Positions 47,553 to 58,815 of a DNA stretch of 64,000 bases are shown here, in pieces. This DNA is from Eucommia ulmoides (taxonomy: Eukaryota; Streptophyta; Magnoliopsida; Garryales; Eucommiaceae). A program made the translations under genes and the position numbers. The notes below the pieces were generated by a model, which saw only the letters and a list, made by a program, of their open reading frames with translations, searched no databases and was not told the origin of the DNA. The DNA is taken from positions 14,161,910-14,225,909 of the forward strand of contig CM028329.1 of the NCBI GenBank assembly GCA_016647705.1. Direction: 5' to 3'. Position 1 is the stretch's first letter, and every line of letters starts with the position of its first letter.

Positions 47553-48350
47553 AGTTGGTGTGTAAAACTGATATACACCTCAAGTATGGTCCAGTTGGAT
47601 GACAGGTGAGTCATCTTGCTAAGGTGGAGTCGTCGGTTAAAAAGTCCTCGCGTGAGCTATGCTGGGTCCTGGGAGGACTGTCTTGCTGTGTTCAAAGTCC
47701 TACTCCTCAAGAAGTGTACCTGCAGAAAGCTTAGACCAGGGTTTGTCCCGGTGAAGCCCCTCCGGCATGGTAATCAGTACTCAGAGAGAAAATATACAAA
47801 ATATAGCAAGTAAACAAATGAACTCGCACATAATGTAAGTGTATTCAAGCGTACATCGGCCTTATATAGCCCCCGATATATATAGGCATTGGAGATGATT
47901 AGTCGGGTCTAAACATGATTGATTAGTCGAAACTCTGTGTTTAGCCGATAATCTAGGGCATTTAGGAGATAATCGTTGGGCTTGGGCTTTTGGGGCCATT
48001 TGGCAAAGCCCGCGGGCCTTTGTCAGGCCTGAAGCGGTGAGCTGGTAGAAGAGAGCTGAGATCCGTGGAGTCCTAGAAAAGAAACAAGGTAAAAGGAGGA
48101 GACGATTGAGGTAAACGGCAGAGTCCCTGAAACTGATCGTTGAGGGCATGGCGCAGAGTTCAGAGCGACATATCCCTGTGGGGCTCCTCGCTCTTCCCTG
48201 AGTGCAAATGAGATTCCAGGGAGGAGCCGTAGTTGATTTATGCTCCAGCGTGGCGTTGTGGATTCTGAAATTCGTCCCTGTCATTGTGAGAGTTGATACG
48301 TGGTTGGGTCCCAAATGCTGACTCAGAGATGTTCAAAAATACCCTCATCA
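47553..48350 (-). repeat. 3' LTR of the coding-free element
   Basis: Parallel to 51644-52427 throughout, including GTCGTCGGTTAAAAAGTCCT-like, CCCCTCCGGC and CCCTCATCA words. Its outer end reads AGTTGGTG where the other LTR has TGTTGGTG. Confidence 0.85.
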
Positions 48351-48363
48351 GTTGCCTCCCTAG
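48351..48363 (-). other. Polypurine tract of the coding-free element
   Basis: The minus strand reads CTAGGGAGGCAAC immediately before the LTR start TGATGAGG. This sets the element orientation to minus. Confidence 0.65.
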
Positions 48364-48879
48364 CCCTGTGCGGCGATGGAAGCGAGACGGTCAGGGATAT
48401 CAATTCCTGGCTAAAACAAATGTCCTGGCGACTTTGAAGCTCGAGAAACACATCTGATTGATATTTTTTCAAGAGTTAGTTTTTTCTTAAGGAGCTTATT
48501 CGAAATCGGTCTCCATACAGTTGGAGTCCGGGGTCAGGTAGCACAGTAGGGCGGTCCTGAATTTATTCGATTTTCAGGACGGCAATTTTTTAAGAGTTGA
48601 ACTTTTTTAGAGGGGCTAATTTGAGATACACTCCTATATTGTCCGGGTCCAGGATCAGGTAGTAAGGTAGGGCAGCCCCGAATTTTTTCGATTTTTAGGG
48701 TGACACACGTTCACCGTGAACAAGCTCTAAGCACGGACTGACCTTCACCGTGGAGAAAAATGAGACGAGCCCAAGAGGTGTACGTCGCGGACAAGTAAGG
48801 AGTAAGGTGGAGTGCCCCCAGGGGTATCGAGCACACGCGGTGGCCTGTCCGACCTAGGGCACACCAACCGCCGCTAGGC

Positions 48880-49260
48880 CTGCGGTATTAGCCCAATTGG
48901 GCCAGTGGGCTGGCCCAAAAAAAGGGTGGCCAACACCCTAGCCCAAAGAAGGGCAGCGCCCATAAGTGGGCGCTGCCCCAAGTAAGGGCTAGCGCCCCCT
49001 CTTGAGCGTTGGCCCAAGGAGGCAGCCAGTGCCCAAGGGTGCTAGTGTGGGCACTGGCCCACGTGGGCCTACACCCATTTCCCCTTAAGGGCGCTAGTGT
49101 GGGCCAGCCACGCTGGTCCCCTCTGGGGCCAGAGCCTACACTGGCTCCTTGGGGGAAGGACCAGCATAGGGGGAGTGGAGGGGAGCATGTCGCCCCCTCT
49201 CCCTTTTTTACTTTGCCTCTTGGCTGCCCCCCTTCTTCTTTTATTTTTATTTTAGCAAAG
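48880..49260. repeat. GGGC/GCCC-rich segment with a perfect 12-bp hairpin
   Basis: Dense GCCCAA, GGGCC and GGGCGCTG words. At 48951-48978 GGGCAGCGCCCA is followed by TAAG and TGGGCGCTGCCC, a perfect 12-bp stem with a 4-base loop. Frames across it on either strand are Pro/Gly/Leu-rich and without a known domain. Confidence 0.8.
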
Positions 49261-50583
49261 AGGGGGCAGCGTTAAGCATGGAATATACGGGGGAAAGTAT
49301 GGAGCATGGAGTATCTTCCACACTTAGAATGTTTTTTAAAATTCTAGGAGTTGTGGGTTAACTTTCTACTTTGCGCCCCTTGAATTTATTTTTTAGGGGG
49401 GGAATTTGAGATACTTAAAAAAAAATGGCACACGGTATTCTCCGCTCCTACCTTGTTGTCAGATGAACCTTGAGGGGAAAGCGTGTGGAGTACGTCAGGG
49501 TGCCGCTTGCTTGGAACTCTAGTCAATACATTTAGAAAAGGACCTAATTCGCACCCTGCTGGCCAAAAGTAGCACGGTAAGACGGTGGACACCGGAAAAG
49601 ATGATGTCGACCAGAGGAGATGAGGCAAAATTTTTGGACGACACTCATGGACGACCCTTTTTAGAGAAGGTTGTCACTGGACCCTGCCGGCTAAGAGTAG
49701 CACAACAGGGCGGTGCTCGTCGCTACTCGGACCCTGCCGGCTAGGAGTCGTGCAGCAAGGTAGTGCCCGTCAAACCTGATAGTTCTAGTTACGGGGCATT
49801 GGGGCTAACCCCATAGACGGTGCCATGCATAAGGACAACGAGGCGGACAGTGCTAACAAGAGGGCCCCCAAGAAGGGCGAGATTGAGTCCACTCCTCTTT
49901 GCACAGATGCCCCTCATAAGGAGGGCGAGAAGGACTCAGCTCAGACTGTCGCTTTTTCAGAACTTAGGATTTTTTTTACCCTTTTTCACTTATTCCTATT
50001 TTTCTGCGCTCGAGCCTGTAAGTTTTTGAGCAGCATAGTCAGGGTACTTCAAAGTCCACTCCCTCTTCTCGACGTCTTTGCCAGGTCGATTTTTGCTTGG
50101 TCCTGTTTTCAAAGTTGTAAAATTTTAAAAATTTTGTTGAAAACACTTCTCGCCTTTTATCGTCTTTGCCCAGGGTCATGTATTACTAGCCCCCTAGTCT
50201 GGGACACGAGTTGATTGCAAGGAAATCGTGTCGTGTACTTAAGAGAAGGGTTTTCCAGGGTGCCTGGTCCTCTCGGTCTACAGGGGCGCAACACGTTGGT
50301 TGGACCTCGTGGCCGATCATCGGGGTGTTCTCTGTAGTCAGGCTCATTCAAGAACCCTTTCAGCTTATCTCCATTTAGTCCATGCAGGATCACCTACCCT
50401 TTTGGAACGCCGGACATAAAGTCGACTAGTGGGAAGAGGTACTTGGCTGCAGGCCCTCAGACCCGATCAATGCCCCGTCTTTGGTGATGATCTTGGTCTA
50501 TCCCCAGGTACGGACTATTGACTTCCTGATAGGGCATGGTTGTCACCCTCGACGCTGAGCTCTGGGATGAAACTTGTGGAGAG

Positions 50584-50895
50584 TTACTCGCAACGCCGAG
50601 AGTCAGGATGTTGATCTGGAAAATTATCCGCGACTCAAGAGGTCAGAGTACCGTTGAGGAGAATCACTCACGACACCGAGAGGTGGGACACAACTCAAGG
50701 GGTAGGAATACAGCTGGAAAGAGTCACTCACGATGCCGGAGCCAGGATGTGACTCAGGGGGTCGAAGTGCAACCATGGAAAGTCACTCACAACGCCGGAG
50801 TTGGGACGCAGATTTGGAGAATCATCTGCGACTCAAGGCATCAGAATACCATTAAGAAGAATCACTCGCAACGCCGAGAGCCGGATATGGCTCAG
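50584..50895. repeat. Minisatellite with alternating ~80- and ~60-bp units
   Basis: The word (C)ACTC(A/G)C(A/G)AYGCCG(G)AG recurs at 50584, 50665, 50725, 50784 and 50863, giving spacings of about 81, 60, 59 and 79. Between copies are CAGGG(G)GTC and GGAAAG/GGAGAATCA words. The plus-strand frame 50536-50928 reads a repetitive, charged peptide (NHSRHR and NHSRRR units). It is more likely a by-product of the repeat than a gene. Confidence 0.8.
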
Positions 50896-51623
50896 GGGGT
50901 CAGAATACTGTTGTTGGGGATAGGCTAGAGGGCGCTCGTCTCTGCCAAGTTGGGTGAATAGCGGCTCATCTCTGCCTTTGAGCCTCTCTTGGAAATAGGC
51001 AGGAGGGCGCTCGTCTATGTCTTTGGTGGGACAGAGGGCGTGACTGGGTGCTAAGCCAAGGGATAAACCTGGTCAGTTCTTGGCTCTATGTCCTCGTACA
51101 GGAAGGAATCTAATCCAATTGGGAGACCCTCTCTAGTCCTGCTGACTTGTGGTTGCAAGACGAAGGTTAGTCCATGGGCGTGTACTTCTTCGAAGATGCC
51201 AGGCGAGCGTTGTGGCCTCGAGGTCGCTTCTCAAGCCCTATGGTTTGAAGAGATGGTTTTTCCTGAACGGGGAACAACGACAGGCATACGAGGAAGAGTA
51301 GCACATATAACTTGAACTCGCCCATCTGGTGCTCAAGAGGATCAATCTGAGATGCCCCCGCAACTCCCAAGGTCTGTCCCGTGGCCCTAGGTGGCATAGT
51401 GGGTGGCCTTGCCTGGTCTTGAAGGGGGGATAGTTATCCTTGTTGGTGGGGGCTGGGGGGTGTTTCCTTAGAGTTTTAGAGACCATTCCAGAGAGTTGAT
51501 CGCTCAGGTTGCTATCCACCGCAAGAAGTTGATCTCGCTGCCTAACTTATCCGACCGAACCTTGTGATCATCCAGGCTCAGTTGAGTAGAGAGCAGTGAT
51601 CAGGAGAAGGATTTTTGCTCAGT

Positions 51624-51643
51624 TCCCATAGATGGTGCCAAAC
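51624..51643 (-). other. Primer-binding site of the coding-free element
   Basis: The minus strand reads TTTGGCACCATCTATGGGAA right after the LTR end CCAACA. It resembles the TGGCGCCGTCTGTGGGAA type that I associate with Tat/Ogre-group elements. I do not assign the tRNA. Confidence 0.65.
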
Positions 51644-52427
51644 TGTTGGTGCGTAAAACTGTTACACACCTCAAGTATAGTCCAGTCGAATGATAGGTGG
51701 GTCCTCTTGTTGAGGTGTAGTCGTCGGTTGAAAAGTCCTCGCGTGAGCTGTGCTGGGTCCTGGGATGACTGTCCTACTATATCTGGAGTCTTGCTCCTTA
51801 GGGAGTGTACCTGCAAAAGGCTCAGACCGGGGTTTGTCCCGGTAAAGCCCCTCCGGCGTGGTAATTAGTGCTTACAAAATATAGCAAGTAAACAAATAAA
51901 CTCGCGCGTAATGTAAGTGTATTCAAGCGTACCTCGACCTTACGTAGCCCCGATATATATCGGTGTTGGAGATGATTAGTCGGGCCTAAACACGATTAAT
52001 TAGTCGAAACCTTATGTTTAGCCGATAATCCAAGGCGTTTAGAAGATAATCGTTGGGCTTGGGCTTTTGAGTCCATTTGGCGAAGCCTGCAGGCCTTTGT
52101 TAAGCCTGCGGCGGTGAGCTGGTGGAAGAGAGCGGAGATCCGTAGAGTTCTAGAGAAGAAACAAGGTGAAAAGAGGAGCCGGTTGAGGTGAACGGCTGAG
52201 TCCCTAAAACTGATCGTCGAGGGCACGGTGCAGAGCTCAGAGCGGCACATCCCTGCGGGGCTCCTCACTCCCCCCTTGGTGTAAATGAGATTCCAGGGAT
52301 GAGCCGTAGTCGGTGTATGCTCTAGCATGGCATTGTAGATTCTGAAATGCATCCCTGTCATTGTGAGGGTTGACACGTGGCTAGGTCCTAAGTGTTGACT
52401 CAGAGGTGTCCAAAAATAACCTCATCA
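51644..52427 (-). repeat. 5' LTR of the coding-free element
   Basis: Direct-repeat partner of 47553-48350, starting (plus strand) TGTTGGTGCG and ending CCTCATCA. Confidence 0.85.
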
Positions 52428-52595
52428 GTTGCTAATTTAATCTATAGAGAAATATTAATCAACATCTCATAATATTATTAGTCAACAAAATACAAAAAAT
52501 TATCATTTTAATAAAATTTTCAGTTTTTATTTTAAATTGTATTCTTTACAAATTAAATATATCTATGTATAAATATACCCACTATATTTTCCTAA

Positions 52596-52653
<58 letters not shown>
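52596..52653. repeat. (TG)n(TA)n microsatellite in the gypsy LTR
   Basis: Nearly pure TA after a few TG units. The right LTR has a shorter TA tract at the corresponding place (60062-60082). Confidence 0.9.
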
Positions 52654-52657
<4 letters not shown>

Positions 52658-53068
52658 TGAAACCCTTTTCATTGCCATTAAATTATGTTTTTTCTTAATC
52701 ATTAAGCAAGTCTATGGCAAAGGACACGTGTCACAGACTTGTAATAATTTTTTTTAAACTTTTTTTTTGTTTTATATATACATTAAATATTTACATTAAC
52801 TACCCTTTAAAATAAAATAAATATTAATTACATCTCAAAATTCTTAAAATTATTTTTTGAATAACGCAATAATCCCTAAATTTTTAAAAGTCAAAATTAA
52901 AATTAATATATTAACCCCTAACGTTTTTAAAGTTAAACTTTCAAATACCCTAATAACCCCTAATTTTTTTTTATGATAAAATTTAAATAGCACAATAAAC
53001 TCCATTTGTTTTACTAAATATTTTAAAATGCAACTAAAAATATCCATGCGCAAAAATTAGGCCTTACA

Positions 53069-53081
53069 ATCCTTCTCCCCT
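53069..53081 (-). other. Polypurine tract of the Tekay/Del-like element
   Basis: The minus strand reads AGGGGAGAAGGAT directly before the LTR start TGTAAGGCC. This confirms the minus orientation. Confidence 0.8.
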
Positions 53082-54581
53082 AAATAAAATTTCGTCCCAA
53101 AATTTTTGTTACCTTAAAGGAATAAATACGGATATTTATTTCTCATTTCCTCCTTTCTTTATTACCTTTTCCACGGAGTGACTGCGCCATAGCACTTTCA
53201 CCAACAGGATCGTTTATGTCCACAACACTTAATTTTTATGGTTTAGAATCTGTACTGACTCCTCAACGTATGACAAGTCTTCATTCAATTCGATTGGTTG
53301 AAAAAAAAACACATGTGAATGGTCTGGCACATATTTCCTGAGTATCAAAACGTAAAAAAAATATTGTGCAATCAAGATAACCCTGGCAGTAGGCTAGTTG
53401 ATAGGCCGCGGTACCAACCCTTTCTAAAATCTCGTATGGACTGATGTATCTCGGACTTAGCTTTTTCTTCTTCCCAAATCTCATGATGCCTTTCCAATGA
53501 GATATACGTAAAAAAATGTAATCACCCACTTCAAATTCCAACTCTTGTCTACGCTTATCAACATGACTCTTTTGTCGACTCTAAGCAGTCTTTAGTTTTT
53601 CTTGAATCACTTTCACATTTTTCGACATCGTCTAAGTCATGTTGGGCATCAACAATTTTTGTTCTCCAACTTCAGTCCAACAAACTAGAGTTCTGCATCT
53701 TCTACCATACAATACCTCATACAGTGCCATTTCAATTTTCAAATGATAGCTATTGTTATAAGCGAATTCCATCAATGCCAAATGATCATCTCAGTTACCA
53801 GGAAATTCTAGAACGCAATCCCTCAATATATCTTCCAATGTCTGAATTGTACGCTCCGATTGGCCGTCAGTCTGAGGATGAAAAGTCATAATAAATTTTA
53901 ACTTAGTACCCAGAGCAGCTCGAAGACTTGGTCAGAATTTCGACGTAAATCTCATATCTCTATCCAACACTATGGAAACCAGCGCACCATGCATACTTGT
54001 CCAGGGAGTACTTCACAACCAAAAAATGAGTAGACTTTGTAAGTCTATCAACATCACCCAAATGGAATTATGTCCCTTTTGAGTACGGGGCAATCTCGAA
54101 ACAAAATCTATCGTGATATGTTCCCACTTCCATTTTCAGTTAGGCAAAGGCTACAATAATCTTTTTGGATGCTGGTGCTCGATCTTGACTAGCCGACAAA
54201 CAAAACACCTGGTAACAAATTTTGTAATTTCTCGTTCCATTCTATTCCACCAATAGTATTCTTGTAAATCCCAGTACATTTTAGTATTGCCTAGATGCAT
54301 TACATACGCTGAGTTGTGTGTTTCCTCTAAGATATCTTTCTTCAAATCAGCATTATTAGGCACAGAGTCTATTCTCCAATATCAAGGCTTCATCATTATT
54401 TCTTACGCGATCTTCGGTTCTCTACCCATTCTTTACTTCATCCCTAATTTTCTCCAATTGGACATCTGACTTCTGCGCTTCCATAATACGGTTGATTAAC
54501 TTCAGTTTTAAGGTCAAAGTCTCAAGCAATGATATAGTTTAACCCACTGCCAACGGAACTCGTAAATAACTTAGCTCGGCA
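53082..54581 (-). pseudogene. Tekay/Del-like integrase and C-terminal part, broken
   Basis: Minus-strand reading, from the right: the zinc-binding module ILEETHNSAYVMHLGNTKMYWDL, then FVTRCFVCRLVK (54151-54363); the core in decayed pieces; LYEVLYGRRCRTLVCWTEVGE (near 53660-53720); and the C-terminal ELEFEVGDY, MRFGKKKKLSPRYISPYEILE (53281-53541). The downstream piece, where chromoviruses carry a chromodomain, is too decayed to confirm. Stops and frameshifts are many. The reading continues upstream beyond the insert 54582-56963. Confidence 0.85.
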
Positions 54582-56963
54582 TGTTGATCCCGAGGTTTTG
54601 ATAGACAATTAAAGATTGATGTTTTTTGTGAAACGAATATGTTTGTTGAGTGCTTCAGAAAAAGAGTTCCATTTATTGATTATATTGAAGATTCCATGAA
54701 GAAAATATCAAGGGTGCAATAATGGACAATAAAAAAATAAAGAATGTTGAAGATCCTGAAGAAATTAGGTGAAAACAACTCAATACTTTTATAATCCTAA
54801 TGCAACCCGAATTAAGATCACACATGGCACTATTAAATGAGTTATATTTATGTGTGTTTGATTTGATGAATTTTAGGATCGTAATTAGTGTTTAAATATG
54901 TGCTCCTGTGTGAAATTGAAAAATAAAAATTGATCTAAGTGTAAATCATGTTTAAAGTTGAAATTTACGGTCAATTTAGTTAACTGAGAAAAGTAATCGG
55001 TTAATTGAATTAAACGATGAGTTTTAGAGTAGAAAATGGTGATGAAATTAACCAACCAGCATCATTCAGTCAACTGAACCGAAAAAGATTGGTCAACTGA
55101 TTTAAACAGTGAGGTTTTTGGAGCAAAACGTAAAGATCCTACATTAATCAGTCAACCGATGAATCTAAGGCTAGAAATGAAAAAATTCTCTAAACTAGTC
55201 AATCAACCGATTGGAAGGAAATCGGTCAACCGACTATGGTATAGATTGGCTGGGAAAATTCTCTAAATTGATCACTCAACCGACCGCGGGGAGTTCAGTC
55301 AACTGACTGCCTGTATGGGTTTCGCCTGGTTTGCACACTGAATCAATTGGTCAACCGATAGGGCAGGGTTTGGTCAATCAACTATTTCGGTTGAGATTTC
55401 GAGGAATTTGGGATTTTAGAAAAAAACTAGCTATTACTAACCATTTTTTCTGATTCCAAGAAAGTATTTCGGGGGATTTGAACCAACTAAAGATATAGCA
55501 CATATATTTTGATATCCCTATTGATTTGGTCCATATAATTAAATATTCGCTCAATTTTAGCAAGTAAATACTTTGTATATTTGTGATTGATGTTTAAGAA
55601 ATATTTTATGGACTTAATTAAGAGTTTTAAAAGTTTCTTTTAAGATAAATACACCAAAATTGAATTAATATGTTATATGAGGTCTAGAGGTGCCTTTTAG
55701 AGGCATAGCTTTTGAAAATTAGTCGTTGGAAGGCTTGATCTTATTTTTTATAAATAAACCTGCGAAAATTGGATTAAAATAATAAGGAACTATCAATTCT
55801 TAAGATATTCTGAGAGTTCTCATTCTACTGATATTATTCGAGAGAGAATTTGAGATTAAAGTTCTTGAGTTAAGCGTTGTTGAATTGGCATCACTGATCT
55901 GTGCTATCTTACAATCTTGTTTTCAATCTTCGGTGTTTTCCTAGTGAGATCTTTCCAAGCTATTCTTCTTAATTTTGATTTCATATTCTTGTTGATTGCT
56001 TGGATTTAAGATCATTGAAAAATCATTTTCAAATTTAAGAACATAAAAATCCTTTTTAAAACGATTTTATTTTATTATCTGATTACGTACTAAATTTTGT
56101 ACTGCACATACTTATTTATAATCAGATATTAATTTGTCTCACTTTAATTCTATCACATAGTAAATTTCACGACATTGATCGAGTATAACTATTTTGAGGT
56201 GGTAGAAGTTCCAAGTAGGAAGAAACTCATAATTTATTTATTTTTTAATTTATTTTTTGTATTTGTGAGTTTGAGTAGATTAGACATGATTAAGTCGATA
56301 TCTAATCAGGGTAGTTAGGTTTCAATCCTTTTCGGTGAAAAAGGTTAAGGTTTTATCTTTATCCTAAGGTATAAAAAAGTTAGGTTATTCTTTTCCTTGA
56401 AAAGAACTAGGTTTTGATTCTTCCTAAAATTGAATTAATTTTAAATAAAGTGTAAAGGTTCAATCCTTACATGGAAAAATGATACTTATGAGTGTGGTGA
56501 GGTTTAATCTTTAGCCCGTTAAAAAGATGAGGTTGTGATTCTTCCTATAATAGAATTAGGTTAGTCTTTAGTCTGGTAAAAAGATAAAGTTCTTCCTTAA
56601 CCTAGAAAAAGGAAAATTGTAAAGGTTAATTCTAAACCTAGGAAAAGAATCGTTGTAAGGGTTTCGCTCCTACCGTTAAAGGAATCAAGAGTTTAGAGGT
56701 TACGAATCTACGTGGAGCTTAGGGAACTGGATTAGGTAAGATTAGCTTGCTGAATCAAGATATATCTTGGTGTGCTGCATTATTTATTTTCTTTATATTT
56801 TGTTTGGGTGTACACCTAGAATTAAACACTTATCCACTGCATAACGAAGATAATAATTGATTTAGAATAAATTGATTATTTGACAAAGTGTTAAAAGTTT
56901 TAATTGTTTAAATTTTTATAACTACTCAATTCACCCCCTCTTGGGTAGCTTACTGGGCCAACA
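54582..56963 (+). mobile_element. Solo LTR, TGTTG...CAACA group (copy 5)
   Basis: A 2382-bp unit starting TGTTGATCCCGAGG and ending CTGGGCCAACA, in the opposite orientation to the gypsy element it interrupts. Flanking pentamers CGGCA (54577-54581) and CAGCA (56964-56968) differ by one base. It carries a dense cluster of TCAACCGA/TCGGTCAACCGA words at 54960-55385 and repeated 'GGTATAAAA', 'CCTGGAAAAG' type words near its 3' end. Confidence 0.85.
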
Positions 56964-58428
56964 CAGCATATAGGTTAGTATGAACAACTCGAAGGTGCAC
57001 AACCAAACTTCTCGATTAGTCTTCCCAAGGTTATAATGGATAGTACAATCATAATCATTGATCAACTCCATCCAATAGTTCTATCTCAAATTTAGTTCCT
57101 TCTAAGTAAACAAATATTTCAAACTCTGGTGGTCAATGTATATCTCGCAAGTCTCGCCATACAAATAATATCTCTAGAGTTTCAAGACAAACACAATAGC
57201 CGTCAACTCTAAATCATACGTCAGGTAGATGCGTTCATGATTCTTTAATATCTAAGAGGCATATGCGATCACATGGCCATGTTGCATCGGTACACAACCT
57301 AGCTCTTGGTGTAAAGCGTCACTGTATATCACAAAACTACCACCTTCTGTCAAGAGAGAAAGTATTAGCCCTAATATTAGTCTATTCTTCAGCTCCTAGA
57401 ATCTCTGTTCACATTTATTAATTCCCTCAAATTTAGTTTCCTTGTGAGTCAAATGGGTTAACGGGCAGCTATAATGAAAATCCTTGTACAAACTGACGAT
57501 AATAACCCGCCAATCCCAAGAAGCTTCGAACTTTTGTTATACTTTTTGGCCTTTCTCACTAAACAATGGTTGTCACTTTCTTTAGGTCAACTTGAATACC
57601 ATCACTCGAGATTACATGCCCCAAGAATACAATTGTATCCAACCAAAACTCACATTTATTGAACTTTGCGTACAATTGCTTCTCTCTCAAAATCTGTAGC
57701 ACAATTTTGAGATGTTCTGCATGCTCTTCTTTATTTTGCGAGTAAATCAATATATCATCAATGAACACAATGATGAACTTATCTAAATAAGGCTAGAAGA
57801 TATGATTCATCAAATCCATAAATGCAATAGGGGCATTCGTCAACCCAAATGGCAAAACTAGAAATTCATAATGTCCATACCTAGTACAAAATGCCGTCTT
57901 CGACATATCACTGTCTCAAACTTTCAACTGGTAATATCCTGATCAAATATCTATTTTGAAAAATACCCTGGCCTTCTACAACTGATCGAACAAATCATCA
58001 ATTATAGGCAACAAGTATTTGTTACGAATCGTTACCTTATTTAGTTGCTTGTAATTGATGCACATCATCGAAGTGCCATCCTTCTTCCTTACAAATAATA
58101 CTAGAGCGCCCCACGGAGAAACACTAGGTCTGATGAACTCGTGGTCTAATAGATCTTGTAACTAAAATTTCAGTTCCTTCAGTTCAGTCGGTGCCATACG
58201 ATAGTGTAGAATTGATATAGAATAAGTACCCGGAAGTAATTCGATAGTGAATTCAATTTTCCTATCTACTGGTAGCTCTGGTAATTCTTCTGGAAATACA
58301 ACAGGATAGTCCTTGACCACTCGAATATCTGTCACTTGTACCTCATTCTGATTGGTGTCAATCACATGCGCGAGGTATCCTTTGTATCTCTTATTTATTA
58401 ATTTCTTGACCTCTAGAACTGAAATCAA
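56964..58428 (-). pseudogene. Tekay/Del-like reverse transcriptase and RNase H, broken
   Basis: Minus-strand blocks: EFTIELLPGTYSISILHYRMAPTELKEL (58162-58260), then decayed fingers and palm blocks, then [25 protein letters not shown] with catalytic FIDD near 57757-57768 and [19 protein letters not shown] (57600-57660). RNase H ends with ELINDYDCTIHYNLGK-like residues near 57000-57060, just before the insert. Several stops interrupt. The spacing and motifs match Tekay/Del rather than the gypsy copy at 12147-21576. Confidence 0.85.
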
Positions 58429-58815
58429 ACTGACAGAGGTAATTATTCTATCCCCAAAAACACAAATTCTGACTTGCCTTAGATTTGGAAACTTTTTTTT
58501 TTAAAAACAATCGACTGTGGTATGATAGCCAGATAGCAAATCTATATCCAGTATCACATCAAAATCGTGAATACTCAGGGGTAATAGATCCACCGACAAT
58601 TCTCTATCACTAATACGAAGTAGACTACTTTTATACACACTATTGATCAACATTGACTCACCCACAGGAGTATAGATAATAATACTATATAATAGAGAAG
58701 TAGAAAATTTTCCTGCATGCATCATAAAGGTTGCCGATACAAATGAATGAGTAGAACCTAGATCACTAAGTATACATGTATCTCTATCATATAAAGACAT
58801 GATACCTATAACCAT
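58429..58815 (-). pseudogene. Tekay/Del-like aspartic protease, decayed
   Basis: The minus strand has a 104-codon frame (58501-58815) with LSDLGSTHSFVSATFM, where the family has DSGATHSFVS. The catalytic Asp of D-S/T-G is displaced (D-L-G-S). Then TPVGESMLINSVYKSSLLRI, DRELSVDLLPL and FDVILDIDLLSGYHTTVDCF. The line-up with gag upstream and RT downstream is normal. Confidence 0.8.

Larger units (their letters stand above)
47553..52427 (-). mobile_element. Coding-free LTR element (LARD-like), Tat/Ogre-like ends
   Basis: A 4875-bp element with direct LTRs 47553-48350 and 51644-52427 (about 798 and 784 bp). On the minus strand the LTR starts TGATGAGG and ends CCAACA. A primer-binding site TTTGGCACCATCTATGGGAA is at 51624-51643 and a polypurine tract CTAGGGAGGCAAC at 48351-48363, both reading on the minus strand. 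The 3.3-kb inside has no recognisable gag, protease or polymerase, so it must have moved using proteins of a relative. It is GC-rich against its surroundings. By hand, about 16 differences separate the first 130 aligned LTR bases, two thirds of them transitions. Flanks GTTAA/GTTGC match at only 3 of 5 bases. Confidence 0.8.
46346..53068 (-). mobile_element. 3' LTR of the Tekay/Del-like element (interrupted)
   Basis: Own parts are 46346-47552 and 52428-53068, about 1.85 kb. Compared with the right LTR it keeps the first 580 bases that the right one lost. It has (TG/TA)n at 52596-52653. A hairpin-prone repeat of AGGACATG/GTTAGGACC type units (about 36-bp period) lies at 47035-47130. The block 46847-46903 is shared with the solo LTR at 18754-18805. 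Confidence 0.8.

Noticed and set aside
47862..48314. 150-codon minus-strand frame in the LTR of the coding-free element
   Set aside because: The second LTR (51996-52376) has a similar but shorter frame, as expected for two diverged copies of one LTR. It falls in U3/R, so chance openness is likelier than a gene, though a small LTR-encoded protein is not fully excluded.
49009..49275. 88-codon GC-rich frame, and the opposing short frames
   Set aside because: Composition follows the GGGC/GCCC repeats; no similarity to gag or other proteins that I can see.
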